From NCBI GenBank assembly GCA_025618425.1, contig CM046846.1:24799107-24863106 (forward strand): a stretch of 64,000 nucleotides of DNA, read 5' to 3'. Shown in pieces: positions 1 through 12,148 of this stretch. Both the position numbers and the translations under genes were made by a program. The notes beneath the pieces are model-generated. The model made no database searches, was not told the origin of the DNA, and was given only the letters and a program-made list of their open reading frames with translations. Within the stretch, counting starts at the first letter, position 1, and each line of letters opens with the position of its first letter. The DNA comes from Heliocidaris tuberculata (taxonomy: Eukaryota > Echinodermata > Echinoidea > Camarodonta > Echinometridae).

Positions 1-914
1 AGGATGCTTGCAACAACTTTTGATATTAAAAAATTATTTTAAAAAAATTGTTTAGAAACATGTTAGCAAACAAGTCATTCATTGACTGAAATGCCATAAA
101 AATCTCACTCTCCAGCTGGATGGAACTTACATAGTGCTTGCTTTGTTTCACCCCTTTGGTAGAAAATAAGTTTGTCAGCCTCCGGGACTCTTCTTGAAGC
201 GTGCATTTGATTTTTTTTTTTTTTTACTTTGATGGTGATAAGTTGTTAATTTACAGAGTTTGTGCTCACACTGGTACATGTAGCATTCAGAAAAGTGACA
301 AATGCATGTTTATGCTGAGGGCATGCAGTAAATATAATGGAACTTTCTTCTGCAAATGTGGGCTCTTCAATCTTCATCTTTCAAACTTACCACAGAATCA
401 AGAGTACACTGTTCAATGTTGGACCTATCTATCAGTCTGACATCATAGTTTGGGGGCTATCAGTTTTGTCATATTTTCTATAATTTATGAAAAGATTGAC
501 TTAACAATCTATAAACCACAGATTTTGTATGGAAAGCACAATAGCAGACATGTTACAGTGCAAAGTTTTCCCTCAAGGATATAAAATGAAACAAAAGCAA
601 ATGTTATCACTTACCAGACTTTGATATTTCCCATGCAGCTTTTCCTAGTTCAATCAAATTCACTATCAAAAAACAAGTTCCTATGAGCAGTCAATTGGTC
701 GTAGGATCTTTCTATATTCCTGTATCTTCCTTTGGGTGTACGTTCCTGCCTGGATTATCCCCAAAATCTACTTTTGCACTTGTTGCGGGTAGAACGGCTT
801 GACTAACGGTTTGATGCCAGAATGAATCACCCCCGACTGATTCTTGGTCCCTCTTACTAAGCGATGAAACACAGGAAGATCACTTGCCCGGGAATGAGGC
901 AGGGAGTCTTCCCC
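1..914. other. No gene seen (probable intron of the C4orf33-like gene)
   Basis: The stretch is AT-rich with a T-run at 209-224. Short open frames occur but none has recognisable protein content. If the C4orf33-like exons continue to the left, this is intron. Confidence 0.4.
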
Positions 915-1481
915 CTGATCAGAGAGGGAGAGAGAGAAAAAAAAAGAGAACCTTGCACAGGAATCCCTTGTGGCTTGTGACAGATTTAGAGTCACAGAGA
1001 GAGAGAGAGAGAGGAAGAGAGAGAGAGAGAGAGAGAGAGAGAACCCTGTGCAGCCAGAATCTCTCGTGGCTTGTGACACGGTGATAGTCAGGAGAGAGAG
1101 CGAGAGAGGAGAGAAGCAGAGATAAAAAGAAATGACACATAGAGAATAGGATAGAAGCAGAGAGAAAAGGAGAAAGAAATAGGGCATGAAAGAGATTGGC
1201 AAAGAGTGAAAGAAGGGGGAGAGGAGAAAAATAGAGAAGATAGAGAAATAGAGAAAAAAAAGGAAGAGAGAGAGAGAGAGAGACAGAGATAAAGAAAAAG
1301 GAGAGAAAAGGAGATATGTAGTATTGAAAAGTAAAGGAGAAAGAGAAAGAGGGACATAGTAAAGGCAGAACACAGAGAGAGATAAGACAGAGAGAAAGAG
1401 AGGGATAGAGATAAGAGAAAAGGAGAAAGAGAAAGGGGGAGAACCTGACATACATGTAGGAATCCCTCATGGTTTTTGACA
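915..1481. repeat. GA-rich purine tract with three diverged copies of a ~38-bp unit
   Basis: A long GA/AAG purine tract is interrupted by three related units at 946-982, 1041-1078 and 1441-1481. They share GAACC...GGAATCCCT and TGGCTTGTGACA-like cores. The long open frames here come from the lack of T in the purine strand and are not coding. A pyrimidine tract (C9 then CT repeats) lies at 1576-1630. Confidence 0.7.
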
Positions 1482-1794
1482 AGTTAAGCAATGCATAACT
1501 TCATTCCAAGTCATTAATGACATCCCTCCCTTGCTATCCCTTCCCCTTTCCCTCTTTTTAAAAAAGAGACACTCGCTGTACTCGCCCCCCCCCTCTCTCT
1601 CGCTCTCTCCCTCGCTCTCTCCCTGTCTCGTTAAGAGCTTGGTAAAGTATTCATGTAGCTCTGCCCGGTGGTTAATATTTGGGTAATATTTGCAGGCCTT
1701 CTTGAGCAGACTAAGAAGTTCCTTTGCCCTTCCTGCAAATCAATCTGGTTTCCATTTCTGCGGTTGTTGTGAGGACCAGGAATACCGCTGCATC

Positions 1795-2990
1795 ACTGCC
1801 GAATGAGCGACTTGATGTGAAGGGTTCCTCCGAAGCTGTCATGGATGATCCAACGTTCAATTTCCTGCACATGGAGCACAGGCTGCATCCAGATATCTGA
1901 TTTAGATCGGGAGATTGGAGATTGTTTTAGATATGTAGCTACAGAGCAGGGCCTGATCTCCCCAAAATAAAATGCATTTATTCATTTTATTCAGTGCTTC
2001 TTTTAATCTTCAAGGAATCATACTGCTTTACTGCCAAAGAAGGATTCTTCATATTTCGTTAGACAGGATCTCCTCTTCATTTTCATACCCAAATATCCAG
2101 CTTTTCAAGAGTCCAAGGTAGTGAAATATGTGATCCTGCCCAAGGCGAAAGAACTTGACGTTATGGGTTTCTCCGATCGTGTCGGGGGGTGATCCAACAT
2201 TCAATTTCCTGCATATGAAGCACGCACTGCATTCAGATATCTGATTTAGATATCTCCAGAGCAGAACTTGCTCTCCATAAAAATGAAACTCATTTGATTC
2301 CCAGTGCTTTATTCTAACTTTCTTTAGATCTTCAAACAATTGTTATGTCAAGACATGAGCATGCCAAAGAAGGGACTTGATGTAAAGGGACCTCCAAAGC
2401 TGTCAGGGGTGTTCCAACATTTAGTTTCCGGCACATGAAGCACATACTGCACAGATATCTGATTTAGATAGCCGCAGAGCATTGTTTGCTCTAAAAAAAA
2501 AAAAAAAAAAAAACCTATTTGATTCCGAGTGCTTTATTCGGACCAACCGCAGAATACCCTACCACATATATAATCCTAACTCTAACATTGACCCTAACCC
2601 ATACCCAAACCTTAAACCTAACCCTGAGCCCTAACCTCAACTCTAGCCCTAACCCAGAACCTGACACTCATCCTAACCCCAATACATTGTATGGATTTAG
2701 TAGTTGGATACTCTGCAGTTAGGCCCCCTTTTCCATGTTTCATTAGATTTTCAAAGAGTTGTAATGTGAAGAAACAGGTTGCTTTACTGCCCAAGAAGGG
2801 ACAAGGTCCTCTGAACCTATCAAGGATGATCCAACATTTCATTTCCTGTACATGAAGCACACACTGCATAGATATCTGATTTAGATAGCCACAGAGCAGG
2901 GTTTGCACTCCAAAAAATAGAACTCATTTAGCTCTGGGTGCTTTATTCGTAACAACTGCGGAATACCCCACCACACATATGACCCTGAAT
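1795..2990. repeat. Four diverged tandem copies of a ~220-bp unit, one split by CCCTAA-like DNA
   Basis: Copies are at about 1810-2047, 2148-2374, 2370-2560 (continuing at 2722-2798) and 2799-2975. Each has a core GATCCAACATTCAATTTCCTGC, then GCATATCTGATTTAGAT-like sequence (mostly GATATCTGATTTAGAT), a GAGCAG...TGCTC stretch, ATTTGATTCCGAGTGCTTTATT and TGCC(C)AAAGAAGG. Copies differ by many substitutions. Confidence 0.65.
2569..2690. repeat. Degenerate CCCTAA (telomere-like) array
   Basis: About 20 imperfect CCCTAA/CCTAAC units lie here, with a second weaker patch at 2985-3055. They sit inside the four-copy repeat, so they look like minisatellite expansion and not a chromosome end. Confidence 0.6.
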
Positions 2991-3055
2991 GTGACCCTAG
3001 CAGTGTTGCTAGGGCTTAGCCATGACCCCATCCCTAACCATAACCCTAAACGGTT

Positions 3056-4145
3056 CACCTTGCTGCATCTACATGTATTTAGTTTAGGTTGAGTCTAGGA
3101 GTATACATTTAAAGATTAAACCTGCAACATTTAAAAAATCTTTACATGACTGATGTCACCTTTACCACGCTCACTCTGACTCAGCAATTTTGGGTTTCCT
3201 TGACAATTTCCATGGCAATTTGCAAATTCTTTAATCTTCAGATCATGCTCGCTCTGTCAGCCTCTTGAGCTAGGTTGTCTTGATGTCAGCATCGAAACAT
3301 CTTGGAATTAGAGTGATTCATATTTTTGGGTTTGTTTTTAGGGGGAAAAATTTCATTTTCCTTTTCCCCAGCTGAAAATGCAGTAACCATGGCGATGAAT
3401 AGAGTTACACATGTACTGGATTGATAATGTATTTCTCGTCAGGCTCGACTAGCACATTTGCTATTATCTGGCCATGTTACCAACCAATGCAATGTTTCTC
3501 TTATACATCATTATATGGAAATTATAAGGAAAAAATATAAGCAAAAGCAAGAGCAAATACAAAAGCAAAATCAATAGCAGGGCAAATTAAAGCAAAGCAA
3601 AGCGAAAAAAATGCTTGACGAGCAGAATGAATTAATTCTGAATATTGAATGAGTACCCTCTACAGAGGAGTTGTAGCCATTTTTAAAAGGGTCTTTTTGA
3701 CACCTTGTACATTCAAGATTACAGGATACTGCATTGCAAAGAAAGCCTGATATCTTTCAGTCCTAGGGCACATAAAGTTCATTCCGTTTTTATGTACATG
3801 TAACAACAGCAGAACTCAAAATCATGGCCTTTCTGTGAAAAAAAAAGAAAAGAAACTCACCTAGTCATGTTTCCTGTTGCTAGGGCTGATAGATCTCAAG
3901 AAGAAAAAAAAAGAAACAGAGAGTGAGATGAGGTAAAGGAAGAAAATGATTGAGGATATGGGAAAGATATTTACAGGGTTCCAGACAGAGTAAAATTTTT
4001 ATGAGGAAACATGAAAAAGTAGAGATTAAAAGACTGGGAAGAGAAAGAGATACAAACACACATATACATGTACATGTACATGTAGATACAGAAAAAAAGT
4101 GATTGAGAGGGAGTGAGAGAGAGAGAGAGAGAGAGGGAGAGGGAA

Positions 4146-4190
<45 letters not shown>

Positions 4191-4994
4191 TTGCAAGAAA
4201 GATGGAGAGAGTATGATATCATTAGTATACTCATGTAAATTGGTATGAAAATACTTCTTTGTCTGCAATAGCTCTTTAAAAAAAAATCTATGGAAAAGAT
4301 AGGACTTTCATAAAGCAATTTGCATTTTTTTTCTTATCCAGAGCTATTTTGGAGCTATCCATAGCTAAATCACTTTCTACTTCTATGTATTTTTTCTGTG
4401 ATTCCCTTGGTTGTTGACTTGCATTTTCTCACATTTGGGAATGGGTTCTCATTACGGTTTAATGGATAATCATTCCAGTTTTGTTAAAGTTTGAATTAGT
4501 TGAGCTATTTTGGAGTTGGATGAGATGAAATGAGTGATGGATTTTTAGAAAAGCTTTCTTTATCATCATATGTAGAAGTGCATGAATGATCATGGGCTAC
4601 TTAGAATCGTGGAAGTTGGCCTCGGAATAATTCCTTGTGAAAAACAACGTTAACTCCTGCTGATATCTAAATCAAAACAGGATATGATGTCTCATGGCGT
4701 GTGTAGGTCGCTGTCCAAAGATGATTTTTCCCACATCTTCAAACTATCTTTTCTATTTTGGGAGCCAAACTTACACAGAGTATAGATTTTGTTTTGTCTT
4801 TCTCTCATTTGATGTTTGATAGCTCTGTTTTGTTGTTGTTGTTTGTTTTTTGTTTGTTTGTTTTTTTAAGTTTGGTCAACCCCCTCTTGTTTCCCTCAAG
4901 AGAAGATACATGTAAATAATATGCCTCTTTCCAAAGGAGTGTGATTGAAGGTTTACACTTACAACGTAATCTTACTTGAAATTTGAAATCTTGT
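3056..4994. other. No gene; simple repeats only
   Basis: The stretch holds an AGCAAA-type hexamer run at about 3540-3606 and a compound GA/GT/GA microsatellite at 4106-4190. The rest shows no coding, hairpin or transposon signal that I recognise. Confidence 0.45.
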
Positions 4995-4995
4995 A

Positions 4996-5290
4996 CAGTA
5001 GTAGATCCAGGACTCTCTGACTTGGTAGGGGAGGGGGCACACAGGCCTTAAAAAGTGCTGGAGCAAAAAAAAAAAATTTAAATGTGTTAGAAAATTTTCA
5101 GTTTTACCAAGTGGGCAGAAGCCTAAAAAATATCTGAAAAGCAAAGAAACAAACAAAGTTGGCAGATGGGTGGCTTGGTCACAGACCTCATTTTTAATAT
5201 TTTGTTTATTTAAAGTTATGGCAGATTTCGTTGTGGCTGGGGAGGGGGGGGAGCAAGTGTCCACTGTGCCTTCCACTAGATCTGCCACTC
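4996..5290. mobile_element. Degenerate MITE-like element, GGATCCAG family
   Basis: The left end reads CAGTAGTAGATCCAGGA and the right end TAGATCTGCCACTC, which are imperfect inverted repeats. They resemble the better preserved CAGTGGCGGATCCAGG element at 50847-51094. The interior is a T-rich (or A-rich) low-complexity filler. Confidence 0.4.
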
Positions 5291-5327
5291 TAAGATGATA
5301 GGAATTCCAATGAGTCAGGTAAGACGT

Positions 5328-5467
5328 GGGGGCGTTTCATGATCAAGTGTCTTGTTGGTGATTTTTACTGACAAATTTGCTCTCAGCCAATCAGAGGCAA
5401 GGATTTCAGTAGCTTATAACAGTTATTACAACATGTCATTGATGACAAGTATTATGAAACAGGGCCC
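5328..5467. mobile_element. Short foldback MITE, CGTTTCAT family
   Basis: The element is 140 bp and runs from GGGGGCGTTTCATGATCAAG to CAAGTATTATGAAACAGGGCCC. The core has an AATCAGAGGCAAGGATTTCAGTAGCTT block shared, in the other orientation, with 8678-8826 and 21197-21334. It lies just before the acceptor of the first C4orf33-like exon. Confidence 0.6.
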
Positions 5468-5522
5468 AGGTCAGATTTCTCACATCCTCTCTCATCCTTG
5501 TTCCTTTCTCACTCCTGTACAG

Positions 5523-5719
5523 GAAGGACTTCCCCTGGAGTTCGTTGCTAGCATCCAGGAGGACCTGTCTTCTTGGAAGGGGTCAGCCACTGTACCCCTG
5601 GAGTACCTGCCTCCCGGTCTGAAGGGGTTCAATGCGTACGCCATCCATGGCACGGGAGAGCAGAGGGAGTACCAGGCCCTCTACCCAGCGGAGAAGGGCA
5701 AACATGATCAACCAGACTT
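5523..5719 (+). CDS. C4orf33: C4orf33-like, penultimate exon
   Basis: The exon is 197 bp, entered in phase 0 after CCTGTACAG and left after two bases of a codon at GTGAGTTTC. It is noticeably more GC-rich than its surroundings, as expected for coding sequence. It encodes 65 residues including the FNAYAIHG and EYQALYP blocks. The open frame continues upstream into a foldback repeat (5328-5467), which is not part of the gene. Confidence 0.8.
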
Positions 5720-5913
5720 GTGAGTTTCTAGGGGAAGAGTGTTTGGGGTGGAGCGTAGAAGGAGGTTAGGGGGGGGGGGGTTATTGTCTGATGTATTATA
5801 GTGGCACTGGGAGAGGGCATGGAGGAGGAGGAGGAGGAGGAGAAAAAGGAGGAGGAAAAGGGGACAGTGGAAAGAGGGAGGGTAGGGAAGGAAAAAGAGA
5901 GCTTAGGAGGAAA

Positions 5914-5965
<52 letters not shown>

Positions 5966-8900
5966 GGAAAGGGACGGGAAGGGAGGGAAAGAGGAAACGG
6001 AAGAGGATGAGAAGGGAAGATGAAGGAAGAGGGAAGGAGGCAGGGAGGCAGGAGAAGCCAGAAAATTGATAGAGCAAGTATTTATGGATGAGGGAATTGG
6101 ATATTACAGGCCAGTGTCAGTTGATTAGAGTTGGGGGAGTAGTCATTGCTGATGATGGAGCGACAGAACGTCAAGTTATTGTTAAAGTTTTTTTTTCTAA
6201 AAGCCAAATAAATGAAAGAAGGGATGTATCATGACTAGTGATGCTGTAATAAAGAAAAGAGGAAATTGAGAGGGGAACTTTAAAGTTTCCCAGGGATGGA
6301 GTTCACTTTTCTACCGGTAACCTCTGGAAGGAAGTGAGCACTACTTGGAGATCTATGCATAGATTGTGGTTTGTAGACTCCTGCAGAAAGTGGGTAGGAG
6401 TAATGTGAAGAGATGAAATGGGAAACTGACAAAGTCCTGGCTCTCACATATTTACGTTCTACATGTACCCCTCCCAATCATGTATAAAGCCATAGACTAT
6501 GTTATGCAGGGGCACATCCAGAATTTTGTTTAAAAAAATATATATTGAAAAAGGGGAGGGGGCACTGAAAATTTTTTTACAATGCAAAAAAAACTCCCAA
6601 AAGATGGGGAACGGACTAAAGTGACAACTTCCCTGTGGTGTTTTTGTGGACTTGACATGCAAGCCACATGCAAGCCACAGAACAGGTGTTCAAGGGTGTG
6701 ATAGCAACAACAAAAAAAAAAAAAAAAAGTAAAGAAAAAGGGTCTTTAGAGCTGAGAGCAACAATTAAGCTCTGGAAAGCTTAAGAAAGAGGCCACACTT
6801 AAATCCCCTTGACTTTCCCTCACACTCCTCAAAGGAGCACTACTCCTAGGGGCATATTCTGAAAACTATGTTTAATTTTATGTTAAAGAAAACAATGTCC
6901 ATTGTCATAACAAATTGCAATTGCATGGAATGATCTCTTATCATTGGTGCTTGCGCAAATGTCTCTTAACTTTACGGGAATGCAGCCAGCTTTGCTCAGA
7001 CATTAACCGATGACTAGTCTTAATTTGGATCTGTTGCGACAATTAACCATCATTTTAGTAACATAAACAATCTTTCTTTTTTTCAGAATACCACCCAAGG
7101 TACATTGTATATCCTTATCTTGTTAACTAAACCAGCACCAAAAAACTACATTTACTTTTAGGAAAGCCAAGAAATAATAACTTAAGAGTTTTGGTATTCC
7201 CTCATTGCCAGAATTTCAGGGTACAAAAATGCAAACCGAGGCACTGCATCCAAATATGTGATTAAATATATGTGATTGAATATCAAAATTTTAGAATTTT
7301 GAATGTGCCATGAAAATTTCATTATTCAAAGGAGATGTTGATAAATACCCCCCTGGCCGTATTCCCCCCTTCCTCCCACCACCTTCTTCCTTTCGAAAAG
7401 TTCAAACAGGAATACAGTAATAGGCTCATAATTTGCCTTCTCCACGTTCTTTACCATTATGAAGAGGAGTGGGGAATTACCCCCCTGCTCCTCTCCCCCA
7501 CCACCTTAGCAGCAACTGGCAGCTCCCAGTGCCTTTTCTTTCCAGAAAGATTCGTTTGGGATGAGAGGTACCCAGAGGCACTCTGTGGTTTGGAAGCAGG
7601 TGTATGGATAACGTCAACCACTTCCTCCGTGCTAACATAGTGTTTTCAGGGGAAGACCCGAGGTGGGGGGGGGGGGGGGGGTCGTCAGCTGATCTAGACC
7701 TTCTCTTTTTCTCTCTTATCTTGGTTGCTTGTCCAAGACTTTTTAGTTGTAAGTCGACACAGCGAAAATATGCATATTTTTTTTAATTGTTGCTGCTTGT
7801 CATGCTTCTGGAATGGGACCCCCTTTTCACAAGATCCTGGAGCTGCCCCTATGTATTGTTCAGGATCTCAGCAGAAAAAAAGTCACTTCTTAACTATTTG
7901 TCATCAAGGTCCCCCTGGTGGGCTCAATGTAGGGGGCTAACAAAGGTGTATAAACACCTGTAAGATTAAGAGCAGTACATGTGCCATTTGAATCATCAAA
8001 AGTGAAATAAGATACACTGTATTGACTTTTATGAAGCGTTCAAATTAGTTGCGCTCTGCTTATCGTACAAGTGTCAGTAGTCAATGATGACAATACCTCA
8101 GTAGGAGATTTCAATCTATTTCGAACATGGCCTTTAGAATTTAACACAAGATACACATTGCCGTAAAAACCACTATATGAGCAATCGTCAAAAAACTGCA
8201 TTTACATATTTTTCAGTGGTGTACACATTGTCAGCCTCAACAAGTTAAGGATAACCTTGAGATAATAATAATGATAATAATGGTTGCTTCTTGTATAGCA
8301 TTCAGGTCCGTCATGTCATGATGCTCATGGCGCTCCAACATTATTATCCTAGTCTTAGCCAAGCGGCCAAATATCCAGCGCTGTGCCATATCAGGTACCC
8401 ATTCACACCTGGGTGGAGAGTGGCAAATGTGGATTGATTTCATGCTAAAAGACGTTAGTACTGGGCTGGGATATGAACCCTCAACCTCTCGATTGAGAGT
8501 CAAGTGATAGAACCACTGTACCACACCATCTCCACTGATCTTGCTTGTGAATCAAGCTGCATGATTTTGAAGAAAATTCTTCTTGAATTCTTTGCTGTTT
8601 TTCCCTGCAAGATCTGTGTCCTATATATGTTAGGCCACACACACACCTGATCATACAAGCTGACCTGCATCCTACCAGGGCCCCATTTCATAAAATTTGA
8701 TATCAATGACAAGTTACAATAACAGTTATAAGCTACTGAAATCCTTGCTTCTGATTGGTTGAGAGTCAAATTTGTCATAGAAATGTGACAGTTGTTACTG
8801 ATAACAAGTTTTATAAAACGGGGCCCTGGTCCCTCTTTCTCTCCTGTGTAGGGAGTGGTAAATATAGATTAATGCTTGCTATTTGAGATTAATGCTGTGC

Positions 8901-10048
8901 CAGGACCCGAACCCTAGGCCTATCCATCTCCAGTCAAATTTTCATTAGACCAGTTTAGTGATAAGGTATATTTCTGTAAAAGTTACTCAGAATGACCTGA
9001 GACTTTGCCTAAGATAGCAGCAACTAGAGCGCTTAATGAATTCAGTCCATACAGATGCTTTCAATTGAAGCAACTAAGCTTCTCGTTACCAAGTTCTCCG
9101 AAGTGACATTAATATATAAATACATAATAAGTTAAAGGGTCTTCTCACTCCAATACGACCCCTCCATATTCTATCGATTTTTTCTCCCCTCTATCAAGAC
9201 AAGATTTATCTTCTGAGTGATGTGTGATTCGCACCGTTGATACTCCATTCATAGGATCCAGACAGGAGTGGGATTACCTAAAAGTTTGAAGGCCATACAG
9301 ATTAAGAGAGGGTACAAACATTGCCTTACAGGGTGTCACGGGTGTCACAGGATTACTTATCCCTTAATATAGACTTAATGTGTAATCAGTCATCTCGTAA
9401 TAGCATCATGAAGTGCCTTACTCCTATGAGAAATCCTGGTGCATGGCCCATTTCAGCAAATATTTTTGAAAAATTTAAAGTAACTGTATTTACAGTACAA
9501 GATTTTGATGTATTTTTTGATGATGCCGAGAAATTATGTGAAGAAGGAAGAGAGACCTTGAAAGAGGGGACCAAGAAGAATGTAAAGTTTTGTGCAGCAC
9601 TTTACTTGTAGGTGCATGTATGAAGTTGTTCAAGTATTGATTACCGGTAATTCAATGAGTGGTTCAGTTAGTGCAATACACTAGCTTTTCATGGGTAGTG
9701 GAATTTCAATTGAAGTCTTAATTTCAAGCAAAATAGATATTTTTGTTGCAAGCCATTTACCCATTTCTTTGATTTGGGGGGACTGGTGTGCATTTTGTTG
9801 GCATTTGTCCAGATTAAAAAATTGAGCCTACTTACGATGGCATATTGCACATATACATCCAACCATCCATCCATTAATTCTCTAATCAACCAGTTTAATA
9901 GTAAGTATTGAACTAATTGAGAGGTCAATAATCAATCCATTCTGCTTTATTATCTTTCAGCCACAGACTAGAGTACTTCAAGGAGATAGCATGGGAAGGC
10001 ATCGTTGATGTATCAAGTATACCACCAGCAACATCCGTTTGGAAGTGA
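5523..10048 (+). CDS. C4orf33: C4orf33 / UPF0462-like protein, 3' part (two terminal exons)
   Basis: Two exons join cleanly. The first runs from an acceptor ending TGTACAG to a GTGAGT donor; the second starts after TTATCTTTCAG. The split codon TT|C gives Phe, so the junction reads QPDF-HRLEYFK. About 95 residues are present. They resemble the C-terminal half of vertebrate C4orf33 (UPF0462), notably LPLEF, a YLPPGLKGFNAYAIHG block, EYQALYP and LEYFK before a Trp-Lys end. The family has no established biochemical role that I know of; the fold has been compared with carbohydrate-binding-like domains, but nothing here tests that. The family is about 200 aa, so roughly the first half is missing. 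I searched 1-5522 by eye on the + strand for the earlier exons and did not find them, so they probably lie left of the window. The family call comes from remembered motifs, not a database search. Confidence 0.8.
8262..8530 (-). mobile_element. tRNA-derived SINE
   Basis: Read on the - strand it starts GGAGATGGTGTGGTACAG, followed by a B-box-like GGTTCATATCC (8469-8479). A conserved body motif, TGCCACTCTCCACCC, follows, and the element ends in an ATT-rich tail at 8262-8281. The same body motif is present at 27050-27303. Confidence 0.65.
8678..8826. mobile_element. Short foldback MITE, CGTTTCAT family
   Basis: The element is 149 bp with ends GGGCCCCATTTCATAAAA and TTTTATAAAACGGGGCCC. The core AGCTACTGAAATCCTTGC is shared with the copy at 21197-21334. 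Confidence 0.65.
8848..8953 (-). mobile_element. Fragment of tRNA-derived SINE
   Basis: A GGTTCGGGTCC-like B box (read on the - strand) and AGATTAATGC body words match the other SINE copies. The element is truncated. Confidence 0.4.
9961..10048 (+). CDS. C4orf33: C4orf33-like, terminal exon
   Basis: The exon is 88 bp after a pyrimidine-rich acceptor ending TTTCAG. One base completes the split Phe codon, followed by 28 residues (HRLEYFKEIAWEG... ending SVWK) and a TGA. LEYFK matches the equivalent place in the family. The end is compact, with Trp-Lys as the last residues. Confidence 0.78.
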
Positions 10049-10335
10049 GAGGAAACGAACATTCTCAGAAACTCATCCTTCCCTCTAAGATGGAACTTGT
10101 CATCCAATGGCATCATCATCGTCATCAACATCATCATCTCTCTTCATTTTATGGAGCATCATGTGGGTAAAAATTTCCAAAGCTCTTTGGAAGCGCATAG
10201 AAATGTTTAACGTGATATGTGCTGTACAAGAACATAATATTGATATATTATATAATGTGTGTAAAGTCTACAGAGGTTATGTGCTCTTTTTGCCATTTAC
10301 GCACTTGAAGAAGTGAATAGTTTCAAACACATTGA

Positions 10336-10341
10336 AATAAA
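10336..10341 (+). other. Polyadenylation signal of the C4orf33-like gene
   Basis: AATAAA lies about 290 bases after the TGA, in a sensible place for the end of the 3' UTR. No other gene end is near. This would put the 3' UTR at about 10049-10360. Confidence 0.55.
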
Positions 10342-10349
10342 GTTACATG

Positions 10350-11766
10350 TATAGCAATACTGCTTTCAATACAAAAACCTGCTTAAAAACACTAAAAAAT
10401 ATTAGCACCATAATGCATATATTATAAAACAGTGGAAGAAGCAATGAACAAGCCAGTACATAATTATGGTACAAGTGACCCTGACATGACCCCAATTTGT
10501 ACCCGCAATTTTTGTTTTGGGGGACGCGCTTCTTGTTTAACAACTAAAATCATAATGGTGCACAATCTATGGCACAGTATAAAGGTCCATTGTACTCTAT
10601 ACATATGAACTTTATCTGCACATTCACAAATTGTAGTTACGAACTGGCTTATTTGAATGGTTTCAGATGCATGCATACTAAAATAATTTCTGCAGTGCAA
10701 CCATTTTTCGTATGAAATAATCAAACATGGGAGATGACATCATTGTGCAAGACTCCATACTTATGGTGCAATGGGAGGTGAGAGCCTTTGAGCTACATCA
10801 AAGTCTTATACAGGATTCATTCCTGCATGTGAGACCCAATTAGTTTGTTGTTAAATATCCTGGTCATAATTGATAATTTCCTTGTTTTCTATTTGTCTTG
10901 TCTCAATTTGGGGAGGAGGACATACTGGTCAAGGTTTTTTTTTAGTCAGTCCTCGGCTTATAACGGATTCCTGATATCCCGGAGATTAATATCCAGAATT
11001 ATGAGAAAATGTATTTTGATGCATGTTCCTGCCAAATGAACGAAGACCTCCGCACAATTTGTAATCTGATTATGATTGGATTTTGAAAGAATTAGTTGTC
11101 AATTTGACCTATTATCGTTTTATTAATAAGGGCCCTGTTCTCATGTTCCACTTATTACCACTTTCACAGTATATTGTTGATGGTACCGAAGAAGCCCTCT
11201 AAGCTGATTGTATATACAGCTAAATTGTTTTTATTTATTTTATTTCTTTGATGACATGTCTTGGATTTTATATCTCCCTCTCAGAGGTTGAATCAAATTA
11301 TGTCTGTAGTTCAGTTACATGTACTTCATAAGTAGCTGCATTTATTCCTTTGCTATTTGAAAGATCATTATGGTCAATATTGAGATGGTGTTTAAATGTA
11401 AACCCTGAGTAAAGGATCTTTTGCAAGAAGGTTCTTTCCACACAGGTTTTGCCCGAGTCTTTGCAAGGATGTCATGCTCTTTCAGATGTACAAATGGTGC
11501 ACATGGTCATATTTGCTTACATGTTCCTTCCTTGTTTGGTGGTGATTCATGAAGTTAATTCTTGCTCTTACGTGTACCTTTGGAATGAGGTCCCTTGCTA
11601 ACTTTAGTTTTATTCTCGTTTGCATTTCCATTTGCTTTTTTATAATTGGAAAAAGAAGAGGAATTATACAAATATCATTTTGTCGGCTTAAATTATGATT
11701 CACATTCATGCCTGATGACGGATGTGTATATGAGCAATTTGGCTCAATACCAGGCTGGTCACATGG
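10350..11766. other. No gene seen
   Basis: The stretch is AT-rich with no recognised coding or transposon signal. Short open frames on both strands have no protein-like content. Confidence 0.4.
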
Positions 11767-12148
11767 CATCCCTGCCTTCTTTCTCTGACATTGGATCATG
11801 TGGCTTTGCAGTCATTGTTTCTTTCTTCTTGATATACGTCCAAAATATCGATGTATTCTCTCCTGACATGCCCCAAACCTTCACTTCATAGACGTCCAGT
11901 GATGTTTTCCTAGCTTCAATCATGGTGCTCAAGTCAGTTGGATTTTCACATTCAACCAGTCTATCTTTCCCAAAACACAAAGTCCATGAAAAAGTCTTTT
12001 TTGAACCACATGCCAGTTTCGTGTAGCTTCTGCTTACAGTTTGTATAAACTGCACTGCACTGAGACTAGTCTGAACATATGTGTTTTGCGAAAGTGAAAA
12101 CGAGAGGATCTGAAGTGAGACTAGTCTGGACATATGCGTTTTGTACAA
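11767..12148 (-). other. Unrecognised open frame, possible decayed element
   Basis: An open stretch of about 125 residues on the - strand has a mixed, protein-like composition in its second half (KTFSWTLCFGKDRLVECENP and a following VYEVKVWGMSGENTSIFWTY). I recognise no family. The first third falls in the short repeats at 12060-12331, so the frame start is not trustworthy. Confidence 0.2.

Larger units (their letters stand above)
5720..9960. other. Last intron of the C4orf33-like gene
   Basis: The intron is 4.2 kb. It contains a polypurine tract at 5801-6055, a SINE at 8262-8530, a MITE at 8678-8826, a SINE fragment at 8848-8953 and poly-G or poly-A runs (6711-6728, 7664-7681). An open frame at 9321-9611 encodes about 96 residues with a Lys/Glu-rich second half; I recognise no family and no convincing splice sites, so it is left as non-coding. 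Confidence 0.5.

Noticed and set aside
768..1491. Long - strand open frames (190-227 codons) rich in Ser, Leu and Phe
   Set aside because: They are produced by the GA/CT tract, which has few stop codons in any frame; there is no protein-like composition outside the repeat.
2569..2690. Chromosome end (telomere)
   Set aside because: The CCCTAA units are degenerate, short and lie inside a longer repeat with ordinary sequence on both sides.
5791..6077. Overlapping + and - strand frames of Glu/Arg/Gly or Ser/Leu/Pro repeats
   Set aside because: Polypurine tract artefact inside an intron.
9321..9611. 96-codon + strand frame before the last C4orf33-like exon
   Set aside because: No family recognised, no fit to the C4orf33 family between its two exons, and the exons on either side already join in frame.
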